Shown here: one piece after another, positions 1-7,224 of the stretch
Layout of the letters: every line of letters begins with the position of its first letter
How positions within the stretch are numbered: the stretch's first letter is position 1
DNA from: Neorhizobium sp. UBA3556
Lineage (GTDB): Bacteria > Pseudomonadota > Alphaproteobacteria > Rhizobiales > Rhizobiaceae
Reading direction: 5' to 3'
Length of the DNA stretch: 64,000 nt
Assembly: GCA_002376235.1 (NCBI GenBank)
Contig: DFNX01000016.1
Coordinates: forward strand, 248,001-312,000
Notes under the pieces: generated by a model
The model's database searches: none
What the model was told of the DNA's origin: nothing
Seen by the model: only the letters and a program-made list of their open reading frames with translations
Program-made: the position numbers and the translations under genes

Positions 1-1317
1 GACGGTCCAGGTCTTGAACGTGGTCTTGATGTCCATGTTGAAGAACCGTCCGACCAGCCAGAAGCCGGAATCGTTGACATGCGAGAGCATGACCGAGCCG
101 GAGGCGACGGCGATCACGATGGCCGCCAGTTCGACGCCCTGATAACCTGCGGCCTGGATGGCCGGCTGCACCAGGCCTGCAGCGGTGATGAGCGCGACAG
201 TTGCCGACCCCTGCGCGACGCGCAGTGCGGTCGAGATCAGGAAGCCTGCAACAAAGACCGGCATGCCGATATCGGCCAGTGCGCCCGAGAGGGCGTCGCC
301 GATACCGGAAGCACGCAGAACGCCGCCGAACATGCCGCCGGCGCCGGTGATCAGGATGACGGAGCAGACCGGGCCGAGAGCAGATTCAACGATACGCTCG
401 ACCTTGGACGGTGCGCGGCCGCGCATCGGGCCAAGCACGACGGCTGCGACCAGAACCGAGATCAGCAGTGCGATCGGCGTGGAGCCGATGGCGCGCAGGA
501 GCTGGAACCAGGCGGCGTCCTTGCTCACCCATCCCTGTGCACGGGCGAAATCGAGACCCGTATTCATGAAGATCAGCATAAGCGGCAGGAGAAGAAGCGC
601 GACGACCAGACCGGGGCTCGGCTGTGTGACGTGCTCGTCAGAGGACTTTTCTTCCACGACGTCGTCCGGAACCGGCAGGTTGATGCGGTTGCCGATCCAT
701 TTGCCGAAGAAGTGGCCGGCAACGATCCAGGTGGGGACGGCAACGACCAGGCCGACGATGACCAGAATGCCGACATCAGCGCCCAGCAGTTCGGCTGCCG
801 CGACCGGACCGGGATGCGGCGGCACGAAAACGTGCATGCAGGAAAACGCGGTCGCAACCGGAATGCCGTAGAGCAGCAGGCTGCCGCCGAGACGGCGCGC
901 GACGGTGAACATCACCGGAAGCATGACAACGAGACCGGCATCGAAGAAGATCGGGAAGCCGAAGAACAGCGACGCGATGCCGAGCGCCATCGGCGCGCGT
1001 TTTTCGCCGAAGCGCCGGACGAGATCATCCGCCAGCGCCTGTGCGCCACCGGATACTTCCAACAGCCGGCCCAGCATTGCGCCCAGACCGACGAGCAGCG
1101 CCACGCCGCCAAGCGTCGAGCCGAAGGCCGAGGTCAGCGTTGTCAGGATGTTTGCTGCCGGAATGCCGGTGACCAGCGCCGTCAGGAAGCTGACGAGAAT
1201 GAGCGCCACGAAAGCGTGGACACGAAACTGGATGATAAGAACCAGCAGCAGCGCGACCGCGCCTGCGGCGATGGAAATGAGCGCGCCCGCGCCCAGGGTC
1301 TGTTCGAATTGCGGCAA
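1..1317 (-). CDS. GntP-family gluconate:H+ symporter (3' end outside window)
   Basis: Inner-membrane permease of the GntP family, which imports gluconate or related sugar acids with protons. The minus strand is open for 439 codons from the window edge to a TTG start at 1317, which is preceded by GGAGGAG with a 7-base spacer; no in-frame ATG has a comparable site. The product is hydrophobic along its length and carries family stretches such as FGFPIFFDAG, HPGPVAAAELLG and, near the visible end, HVNDSGFW. Family members are about 440-450 residues, so only roughly the last 10-20 residues are missing. Substrate is inferred from family only. Large open frames on the plus strand here (for example 79-1371) are composition shadows. 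Confidence 0.9.
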   Translation of the reverse strand, partial: MPQFEQTLGAGALISIAAGAVALLLVLIIQFRVHAFVALILVSFLTALVTGIPAANILTTLTSAFGSTLGGVALLVGLGAMLGRLLEVSGGAQALADDLVRRFGEKRAPMALGIASLFFGFPIFFDAGLVVMLPVMFTVARRLGGSLLLYGIPVATAFSCMHVFVPPHPGPVAAAELLGADVGILVIVGLVVAVPTWIVAGHFFGKWIGNRINLPVPDDVVEEKSSDEHVTQPSPGLVVALLLLPLMLIFMNTGLDFARAQGWVSKDAAWFQLLRAIGSTPIALLISVLVAAVVLGPMRGRAPSKVERIVESALGPVCSVILITGAGGMFGGVLRASGIGDALSGALADIGMPVFVAGFLISTALRVAQGSATVALITAAGLVQPAIQAAGYQGVELAAIVIAVASGSVMLSHVNDSGFWLVGRFFNMDIKTTFKTWTV

Positions 1318-1472
1318 ATGTATACTCCTCCAATGCGGGGGAACCGGCATGTCGCCGCCCGATTGCATTAATTGCCTAAATAGATTTCCTCACTTGCGAG
1401 CCCGGATAAGGCTCGGCTAGCGCGCGCTTACGATAAGTTCGGGGCCAAATTCAACTGTGGTTCCTCTGCTAT

Positions 1473-1514
1473 TTTTATCATTTGTGAACTTTTCCAAGGT
1501 TCCGAATGATAAAA
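1473..1514. repeat. 10-bp inverted repeat, candidate operator
   Basis: Arms TTTTATCATT (1473-1482) and AATGATAAAA (1505-1514) are perfect inverted copies. Their centres are 32 bases apart, about three helical turns, which suits two half-sites or a looping operator for the permease. The regulator is unknown. Confidence 0.4.
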
Positions 1515-1802
1515 GCTGGCGGGAAGTGCTGTCTTTCATGCCAATACCGGCCACTTTTGATCTCACGACGGTAAAGCCCGGTCATTTGTCTTCGTAACTT
1601 AGCGCATCGAAAGTAAACCGATCAAAGCGTCTTCGATCCGGTTGAAATGGAAAGCTGTCCCTAGCTGACAAGGGAGCGTCGCTGACGAATGTGTGAATGC
1701 CAAAATCTCCCAGTCTCTAGTGATATTCGAGCCGGGATCTCGTTTCCTGCGGACTTTTGGCGTGACGCCTGTTTCTGCCGATAGGGGCTTGCAGCAGCGA
1801 GC

Positions 1803-1831
1803 TTGACACAGATCATCTGGCATATTTATAA
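1803..1831 (+). promoter_or_regulatory. Sigma-70-type promoter of the tetR gene
   Basis: TTGACA (1803-1808), a 17-base spacer and TTATAA (1826-1831) match the vegetative consensus closely. The direct repeat CATCTGG at 1814-1820 and 1833-1839 flanks the -10 box and could be a binding site for the TetR product. A TTG at 1803 opens the longest reading frame, but it is the -35 box and so not the start codon. Confidence 0.65.
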
Positions 1832-1850
1832 CCATCTGGTTGGAAATAAA

Positions 1851-2447
1851 ATGGATGAATCCATGGGCAGGAAACGCGTTATCGATCAGCAGGCCGTACT
1901 CGATGCGGCTGAACGTGTCGTCGGGCGCGATGGTGCAGCCAACCTGACGATTGACGCCGTGGCCAAGGAGGCAGGCGTCAACAAGGCCAGCGTTCTCTAC
2001 GATCATAAGTCCAAGCAGGCGCTGGTTGAAGCCGTTGTCGATCGCGCCTTCGAACGTGACACCGCCTTTCATTCCGGTATCGAGGAAAAGCTCGACGCCG
2101 CCGAGGACCGCGTGATCAGGGGGCGGATTCTTGCGGCCTGCGAACCCCCGCCGGAGGAATTCAACGCGGTGGCCCTCAACCTCAGCGCCGCGCTTGCGCT
2201 CGATGAAGGTCTGCGCAGCAAGATGCAGCAGAGCCAGGCGCGGACAATCACCCGCATCGAGGAGACATCGCCGTCACCGCGCGGGGCGCTTCTGGCCTAT
2301 CTGGCGCTCGAAGGAGTGAAGTTCCTCGAACATCTCGATTTTCATCATTTTTCACGCGAAGACCGCGACAGGGTTCTTCGCGAAATCAACTGGCTCGTGA
2401 CGGCGCTACCGGGAGAAATCGACCTTCCTGGCGTCAAGACGGGCTGA
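1851..2447 (+). CDS. TetR/AcrR-family transcriptional regulator
   Basis: DNA-binding repressor of 198 residues. Residues about 8-55 form the TetR helix-turn-helix region (VIDQQAVLDAAERVV, then LTIDAVAKEAGVNKASVLYDHK); the remainder is a helical ligand and dimerisation domain of no clear substrate class. The start was set at ATG 1851 because the longer frame begins inside the promoter; ATG 1863, preceded by GGATGA, is a near-equal alternative. The next gene, an SDR enzyme, starts 26 bases downstream on the same strand, so the two are probably co-transcribed and the regulator may control both. Confidence 0.85.
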   Translation: MDESMGRKRVIDQQAVLDAAERVVGRDGAANLTIDAVAKEAGVNKASVLYDHKSKQALVEAVVDRAFERDTAFHSGIEEKLDAAEDRVIRGRILAACEPPPEEFNAVALNLSAALALDEGLRSKMQQSQARTITRIEETSPSPRGALLAYLALEGVKFLEHLDFHHFSREDRDRVLREINWLVTALPGEIDLPGVKTG

Positions 2448-2473
2448 TACTCAAGGTCCATCAGGTGAATGAC

Positions 2474-3499
2474 ATGACAGACAGCATTGCCGCACCTGCC
2501 GCGGCCACGGATGAACTCGTCCCGTTCCAGCATATCTTTCTAACGGGAGGCAGCGGCTATGTCGGCCGCAATCTGATCCGCCATCTTGTCGCCCGCGGAG
2601 TTACGATAACGGCGCTTGCTCGCAGTGACGATTCAGCGAAGAAAGTTGAGGCGCTCGGCGCTGTTGCCTTCCGAGGTGATCTCTTCGATAGCCAGCTTGC
2701 CACTGGAATGGCAAGCTGTGATGCCTTGATCCACGCCGCCGCCGACACTGACCACGGCCCGCCAACGGAGAGACAGCGACGCGTCAATGAGGAAGGTACA
2801 CGGGCAGTGCTCGATGCCGCTCGAACCGCAGGTATCCCCAAGGTCATTCATCTCAGCACGGAATCCGTGCTTGCTACCGGCAAGCCGCTGGTCAATGTGG
2901 ATGAGACAGTACCGCTGCCACCGAAACCGGCAGGCGGCTATTCCCGCAGCAAGGCAGAGGCAGAGCGGATCGCACTGGCGGCCAATGGTCCTGATTTCTC
3001 CGTTGTCGTCTTGCGTCCGCGCTTCATCTGGGGACGCGACGACACCACCGCGCTGCCGACACTTCTGGAGGCCGTGCGCTGGGGTAAGTTCGCATGGATT
3101 TCAGGTGGCCATTATCTCACTTCGACGACGCATGTCGCCAATCTTTGCCATGCGGTTGAATTGGCGCTCGGCCACGGTCGCGGTGGCGAGGTGTATTTCA
3201 TCTCGGACGCAGAGCCGGTGACATTCCGGGCCATGGTTTCTGCTCTGATCGAAACACAGGGGCTTGCCGTTCCCGAAAAGATCGTGCCGCGCTTTGTGGT
3301 GCGCACCGTCGCAACCATCGGCGATGTCATGGCCAAAATATCGGGCGGCCGGGTTGTCCCGCCGTTGACGCTGCAGGCCTATGCGACCTCGGCCGTTGAG
3401 GTGACCTTCGACATCGGCAAGGCCCGACGGGAATTGGGCTATGCGCCAGTCATCTCAATGGAAGAGGGCTTGGCGGAATTACGCTCCGCTCAGCACTGA
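2474..3499 (+). CDS. NAD(P)-dependent epimerase/dehydratase family protein (extended SDR)
   Basis: Extended short-chain dehydrogenase/reductase of 341 residues. It has the N-terminal nucleotide-binding motif TGGSGYVGRN, a dinucleotide-fold acidic turn (RGDLFD), the STES region and the catalytic YSRSK (YxxxK). The sequence resembles the NAD-dependent epimerase and 3-beta-hydroxysteroid dehydrogenase-like branch; the substrate cannot be read from the sequence. I chose ATG 2474 because AGGTGA lies 5 bases upstream; GTG 2465 in the same frame would overlap that site. It follows the TetR gene closely, which suggests an inducible catabolic or detoxifying step. Confidence 0.85.
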   Translation: MTDSIAAPAAATDELVPFQHIFLTGGSGYVGRNLIRHLVARGVTITALARSDDSAKKVEALGAVAFRGDLFDSQLATGMASCDALIHAAADTDHGPPTERQRRVNEEGTRAVLDAARTAGIPKVIHLSTESVLATGKPLVNVDETVPLPPKPAGGYSRSKAEAERIALAANGPDFSVVVLRPRFIWGRDDTTALPTLLEAVRWGKFAWISGGHYLTSTTHVANLCHAVELALGHGRGGEVYFISDAEPVTFRAMVSALIETQGLAVPEKIVPRFVVRTVATIGDVMAKISGGRVVPPLTLQAYATSAVEVTFDIGKARRELGYAPVISMEEGLAELRSAQH

Positions 3500-3562
3500 T
3501 AATCTTCAAGTCGGGGCGCATCATCCGACTTGCCACGTTGATGCATCTCGTTGGATTCGCTG

Positions 3563-3590
3563 AAAAACAGGGCCGCATCAGGTGCGGCTC
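3563..3590 (-). terminator. Rho-independent terminator region between convergent genes
   Basis: Stem GCCGCA/TGCGGC (3572-3577/3583-3588). Read on the minus strand, it is followed by a short T-rich run (complement of AAAAA at 3563-3567). It lies upstream of the convergent gene boundary beyond the stop at 3598 and probably ends the cobS operon. Confidence 0.5.
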
Positions 3591-3597
3591 TCCGTGA

Positions 3598-4299
3598 CTA
3601 ATCCCTCAAACGCAACTCGTCCGTCTGCATGTTGAGCGAACTGAGCGTCGACAGAAAACTCATGCCAAGCAGGCTTTCGCTGAGCATGCCGTCCTGCGCC
3701 ACCATAGCGCGGACATTGCTGCGGGAGATCGGGCCGATGGCAATCTCGTTCAACCTCACGGGCGCGGCCATGGCGGCACCGTTAGCGGTCATCACCCGAA
3801 CCGTGTAGGCAAGCCCGGCTGTATCGATGCCGATTGCGGCGGCATCGTCGAAGGAAAGCACGACGCTGCTTGCGCCGGTATCGACCAGCATCGGGATCGT
3901 TTTGCCGTCAACCGAGACATCGGCCTGGAAATGCCCGCCAAGTGCCTTCTGGATGATCACTTCGTCTCCATCGCGGTCGGTTACGACCACAGCGCGGCCG
4001 GGCATCAGGCCCGCCACCATGCGGCCGGCAAACTGGTTGGCGTCATTGCGATAGAGGTAGGCGGCGACCAGGCCGAGGATGATGACCAGCCAGATGGCAA
4101 GATTGCGCAGCGCCTCGTTCATGCCGCCGCGCCGGCCGGCAAGAATGCCGGCGCCAAGCAGGCCGGCAATCGGGATAAGATAGATGAGCTGGCCGAAATC
4201 ACTGTTGTCGATGCCGAAGGTTTGGCCGCTATCATGATTGAAGACCAGCAGCGCCAGGCCTGCGCCGAGCAAGAGAAGCACGAGGGTCAGTCCGTTCAT
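3598..4299 (-). CDS. Retropepsin-like (DTGA family) aspartic protease, membrane-anchored
   Basis: Predicted aspartic peptidase of the TIGR02281 'clan AA, DTGA' family, 233 residues. The N-terminal third has three hydrophobic segments (about residues 3-20, 36-54 and 67-84), so the protease domain is tethered at the inner membrane. The catalytic motif LVDTGASSVVLS is intact, and the C-terminal LLGMSFL stretch is typical of retropepsin-like folds that act as dimers. Its ATG overlaps the stop of the DUF1289 gene (ATGA type), so the two are translationally coupled. Substrates of this rhizobial family are not known to me. Confidence 0.85.
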   Translation of the reverse strand: MNGLTLVLLLLGAGLALLVFNHDSGQTFGIDNSDFGQLIYLIPIAGLLGAGILAGRRGGMNEALRNLAIWLVIILGLVAAYLYRNDANQFAGRMVAGLMPGRAVVVTDRDGDEVIIQKALGGHFQADVSVDGKTIPMLVDTGASSVVLSFDDAAAIGIDTAGLAYTVRVMTANGAAMAAPVRLNEIAIGPISRSNVRAMVAQDGMLSESLLGMSFLSTLSSLNMQTDELRLRD

Positions 4300-4517
4300 G
4301 TGGTCTGGCGCTCCTTTGTTAGCCTTTGTCGCCGTGTTTCCCGTCGCGGTTTCCGTTCGATCGTCTCCATCCGCGCGGCAAGCGTGTCCACGATCGATTG
4401 CCGCTCGGCATCCGAATAATCGATCCAGCCGGCAATCTCGTCGCGCGTTCGCCCGCAGCCGAAACAGTAGCCGGTCTTGATGTCGATCGAACAGACGAGG
4501 ATGCAGGGCGATATCAT
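4296..4517 (-). CDS. DUF1289 domain protein
   Basis: Small cysteine-containing protein (73 residues) of the DUF1289 family. The family signature is visible as SPCILVCSID followed by GYCFGCGRT, giving four cysteines that could bind a metal; the C-terminal half is Arg-rich (RKPRRETRRQR). Function is unknown. It lies 19 bases after cobS and overlaps the protease gene by 4 bases, so it is the middle gene of a cobS-DUF1289-protease operon. Confidence 0.85.
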   Translation of the reverse strand: MISPCILVCSIDIKTGYCFGCGRTRDEIAGWIDYSDAERQSIVDTLAARMETIERKPRRETRRQRLTKERQTT

Positions 4518-4536
4518 GCGATCCTATATCGGAGGT

Positions 4537-5379
4537 TCAGACGATGAGGGCAAGGGTGGCCAGAGCCACGATTTCGCTAACCTGTTGTGTTGCACCGATC
4601 GTATCACCCGTATGGCCGCCGAGCTTGCGGCGAACGAAGGCGGTAAAGACCTGGCCGGCGGCGGCCGAAACTGCAAGCACGAAGATTGCGACAGCAACGC
4701 CCAGATGCGAGGCGATGAAGATCAGCCCCATCACGCCGCCGATCAGCAGCGCCATATTGCGCGCGGTTGGTTCCGGTGCGCCAATCGCGACAGCGACCCC
4801 GTTGGTGCGTGCAGGGGGGAGGGTGCTCCAGTGCCAGATCATCACTGACCGGCTGGTGCAGGCGGCAGCCAGCATGGAGACTGCCGCCAGGCTGGAATCG
4901 AAGCGCGCAAGTGCTGCAAGCGATGCGGCGCGCAACGAGAAGGACAGAAGCATCGCCACCACCCCATAGGAACCGATACGGCTGTCCTTCATGATCGCCA
5001 GTGCATGCTCGCGGTCTCGCCCGCCGCCCAGCCCGTCGGCTGCATCGGCAAGACCATCCTCGTGCAACGCACCGGTCATCAGCACCATCAATGACAGGGC
5101 GATGAGGCTTGTCACCAGCGCGTCACCGGTCTGCGACAACGTGTAGAGGACGAGGGCGGGGATAAGCGCGATCAGTGCTCCGGCCAGCGGAAATGCCCGC
5201 ACGGCGCGCGAAAAAGACCCGTTTTGGCCAAGAAAGAACCGGTCAGGCACGGGGATGCGGCTTAAGAATGCGACCGAGCGGGCGAGGTCGGCGATGAAAT
5301 CCGTCGCGTTTGGCAGTTGTCGCTCCCGAGATAGGCGATTAAGAGATGCGCACACAAAGCGCGATTTGCCGGCGAACAC
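4537..5379 (-). CDS. cobS: Adenosylcobinamide-GDP ribazoletransferase (cobalamin synthase)
   Basis: Membrane enzyme that joins alpha-ribazole (or its phosphate) to adenosylcobinamide-GDP, the last step of cobalamin assembly. The family signature LHEDGLADAADGLGGGRD and the following KDSRIGSYG are intact, and several hydrophobic helices follow. The length is 280 residues from ATG 5379, but the first about 22 residues (up to RERQLPNATDF) look unlike the family, and this start overlaps the transcribed leader of cobT. GTG 5355 is an alternative; the best Shine-Dalgarno (GGGAG) instead sits upstream of a CTG at 5313. The 5' end is therefore uncertain. It is divergent from cobT, the preceding pathway step. 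Confidence 0.9.
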   Translation of the reverse strand: MFAGKSRFVCASLNRLSRERQLPNATDFIADLARSVAFLSRIPVPDRFFLGQNGSFSRAVRAFPLAGALIALIPALVLYTLSQTGDALVTSLIALSLMVLMTGALHEDGLADAADGLGGGRDREHALAIMKDSRIGSYGVVAMLLSFSLRAASLAALARFDSSLAAVSMLAAACTSRSVMIWHWSTLPPARTNGVAVAIGAPEPTARNMALLIGGVMGLIFIASHLGVAVAIFVLAVSAAAGQVFTAFVRRKLGGHTGDTIGATQQVSEIVALATLALIV

Positions 5380-5423
5380 AAGTGTCAGATGATGACGTGC
5401 CGGCCAAGACGAGAGAGACTTCG

Positions 5424-6440
5424 ATGAGTTTGAGCGGCCTGCCTTTCGACGATTTCCGTAACCTCATTGCCAACCTGCCGGGACCGGATCCGCGGGCATT
5501 GGTGGATGCCCGCGAACGTGATGCGACACTGACCAAGCCGGCGGGAGCGCTTGGAAGACTTGAGGAAATCGCCTTCTGGCTCGCCGCATGGACGGGCAGG
5601 GCGCCGGCCGTCAACCGTCCGCTGGTGGCGATCTTCGCCGGCAATCATGGCGTCACCAAGCATGGCATTACGCCGTTCCCGCCGTCGGTGACCCAGCAGA
5701 TGGTGGAGAATTTTGCCGCAGGTGGTGCGGCAATCAACCAGATCTGCGTTACCCATGATCTCGGCCTCAAGATCTTCGATCTGGCGCTCGATTACCCGAC
5801 CGGCGACATTGCAACCGAAGCCGCTCTTTCGGAGCGTGATTGCGCCGCGACCATGGCCTTCGGCATGGAAGCGATTGCTGGCGGCACCGATCTTCTCTGC
5901 CTCGGCGAGATGGGGATCGGCAACACCACGATCGCTGCCGCCATCCATCTGGCGCTTTATGGTGGCGAGGCGGAAGACTGGGTCGGTCCCGGCACCGGTT
6001 CTCACGGCGAACTGATGGCGCGCAAGATCGCCGTCGTCAAACAGGCAGTCGAGTTCCACAAGGATCATCTTTCCGATCCGCTCGAAATCCTGCGCCGTCT
6101 CGGCGGCCGCGAGATCGCCGCAATCGCCGGCGCCATTCTGGCTGCTCGCATGGAAAAGATTCCGGTCCTACTTGACGGTTATGTCGTCACAGCCGCCGCC
6201 GCAATCCTGAAGGCGATGAACCCTTCGGCAATTGACCATTGCCTGATCGGCCATGTATCTGCCGAGCCGGGGCATCTGCGCTCCATCGAAAAGCTGGGCA
6301 AGACGCCGCTTCTGGCGCTCGGCATGCGGCTGGGTGAGGGCACCGGCGCGGCATTGGCCGCCGGCATCGTCAAGTCGGCCGCCGCCTGCCATTCCGGCAT
6401 GGCGACTTATGAGCAGGCTGGCGTGACCAACAAGGCCTGA
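5424..6440 (+). CDS. cobT: Nicotinate-nucleotide-dimethylbenzimidazole phosphoribosyltransferase
   Basis: Soluble enzyme (338 residues) that transfers phosphoribose from nicotinate mononucleotide to 5,6-dimethylbenzimidazole, giving alpha-ribazole phosphate for CobS. It shows the family features TKPAGALGRLEE, the substrate-loop region FAGNHGV, GEMGIGNTT, and the C-terminal MRLGEGTGAALA that contains the catalytic glutamate. The frame is open from 5346, but ATG 5424 (MSLSGLPFDDF) fits the family N-terminus. It is divergent from cobS and followed after 9 bases by dgkA. Some rhizobial literature calls this enzyme CobU. Its substrate is made by bluB, also in this window. Confidence 0.95.
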   Translation: MSLSGLPFDDFRNLIANLPGPDPRALVDARERDATLTKPAGALGRLEEIAFWLAAWTGRAPAVNRPLVAIFAGNHGVTKHGITPFPPSVTQQMVENFAAGGAAINQICVTHDLGLKIFDLALDYPTGDIATEAALSERDCAATMAFGMEAIAGGTDLLCLGEMGIGNTTIAAAIHLALYGGEAEDWVGPGTGSHGELMARKIAVVKQAVEFHKDHLSDPLEILRRLGGREIAAIAGAILAARMEKIPVLLDGYVVTAAAAILKAMNPSAIDHCLIGHVSAEPGHLRSIEKLGKTPLLALGMRLGEGTGAALAAGIVKSAAACHSGMATYEQAGVTNKA

Positions 6441-6449
6441 AGGCAATAG

Positions 6450-6848
6450 ATGGAACAGACGCCGCTCGACAATAGAAACGGAAAAGCGAGCGGCGTTCGC
6501 CGGATCATCGCGGCGACGCGATATTCGATGCAGGGGCTTTTGCGCCTGTGGAAGGAAGAGGCCTTCCGGCACGAGATCTATGCCTTTGTGGCAGGCCTCA
6601 TCCTGTTTGCCGTCGCTGGCGCAGCCGCGATGGATTATTTCATCTTCCTCATTCTCATGCTGATCCTGTTTTCCGTTGAGGCGCTCAACACCGCGATCGA
6701 GGAGCTGGTTGACCGGATCTCACCAGAGATCTCCACGGTCGGACGTCACGCCAAGGATCTCGGTTCCTTCGCCGTATTCTGCCTGCTTGTGGCGAACGGC
6801 CTGTTTGCGCTTTACGTTGTGATCAAGGCTCTTTTCTGGTTGTCTTAG
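6450..6848 (+). CDS. dgkA: Diacylglycerol kinase (DgkA type)
   Basis: Small integral-membrane kinase (132 residues) that phosphorylates diacylglycerol to phosphatidate and so recycles lipid from glucan and LPS modification. The signature EALNTAIEELVDRIS and HAKDLGSFAVF are intact, with three transmembrane helices (about 45-62, 64-82 and 108-130). An extra about 15-residue N-terminus is usual in rhizobial forms. It starts 9 bases after cobT, so the two are probably one transcript although functionally unrelated. Confidence 0.93.
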   Translation: MEQTPLDNRNGKASGVRRIIAATRYSMQGLLRLWKEEAFRHEIYAFVAGLILFAVAGAAAMDYFIFLILMLILFSVEALNTAIEELVDRISPEISTVGRHAKDLGSFAVFCLLVANGLFALYVVIKALFWLS

Positions 6849-6889
6849 GAAGGGTGAATATTCAGGTATTCCAATTCCATAGCCATGAG

Positions 6890-6905
6890 ATCACGGATCC
6901 GTGAT
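6890..6905. promoter_or_regulatory. 16-bp perfect palindrome, candidate operator
   Basis: ATCACGGATCCGTGAT is a perfect palindrome with no spacer, lying between dgkA and the small ORF at 6992. There is no T-run, so it is more like a protein-binding site than a terminator. Confidence 0.45.
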
Positions 6906-6991
6906 GCGGAACTGCAACTTCTTGTAGTGGACGTGCACGGCCTCAAAACTTAGCTTATGTCATGTTTTGAGGTATTGCAGGGCCTGTCACC

Positions 6992-7180
6992 GTGAATGAT
7001 GACAAGATCGAAATTTTTGAATGTGATTTCAAATGGATCGTTCGAATTTTCGAGAGCGGGCAGGTGACCGAGCGTGTTTTCAATATTGCCGAACACGCAC
7101 ATTCCTGGGCGGCAGGGCAGCGCATACGCATGCACATCCATCATGATCCGGAAGACTGTCGCAGACGGCGTTCTGAATAG
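6992..7180 (+). CDS. Small hypothetical protein
   Basis: A 62-residue open frame with a GTG start at 6992. The product is mixed-charge and looks like a real compact domain (IFECDFKWIVRIFESGQ, then FNIAEHAHSWAAGQRIRM). It carries no signal peptide or membrane segment. It is convergent with the histidine kinase gene (stop at 7225) and has a perfect 16-bp palindrome about 90 bases upstream. I do not recognise a family. It could be a conserved rhizobial orphan, or spurious; amino-acid composition favours a real gene. Confidence 0.5.
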   Translation: MNDDKIEIFECDFKWIVRIFESGQVTERVFNIAEHAHSWAAGQRIRMHIHHDPEDCRRRRSE

Positions 7181-7224
7181 AACGGCCGAATTCACCGAAA
7201 ATGTTCTGCTACGGTTGTCGGGCT

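Larger units (their letters stand above)
1318..1850. other. Intergenic gap between gntP-like gene and tetR
   Basis: A 533-base divergent gap. It holds the gntP-like Shine-Dalgarno site, a 10-bp inverted repeat at 1473-1482/1505-1514, and the tetR promoter at 1803-1831. A minus-strand open frame at 1599-2072 overlaps tetR and looks like a shadow. I see no RNA gene. Confidence 0.6.

Noticed and set aside
79..1371. 430-codon plus-strand frame over the gluconate permease gene
   Set aside because: Antisense to a clear GntP protein and made of low-complexity, Arg/Asp-rich sequence typical of shadow frames in GC-rich DNA.
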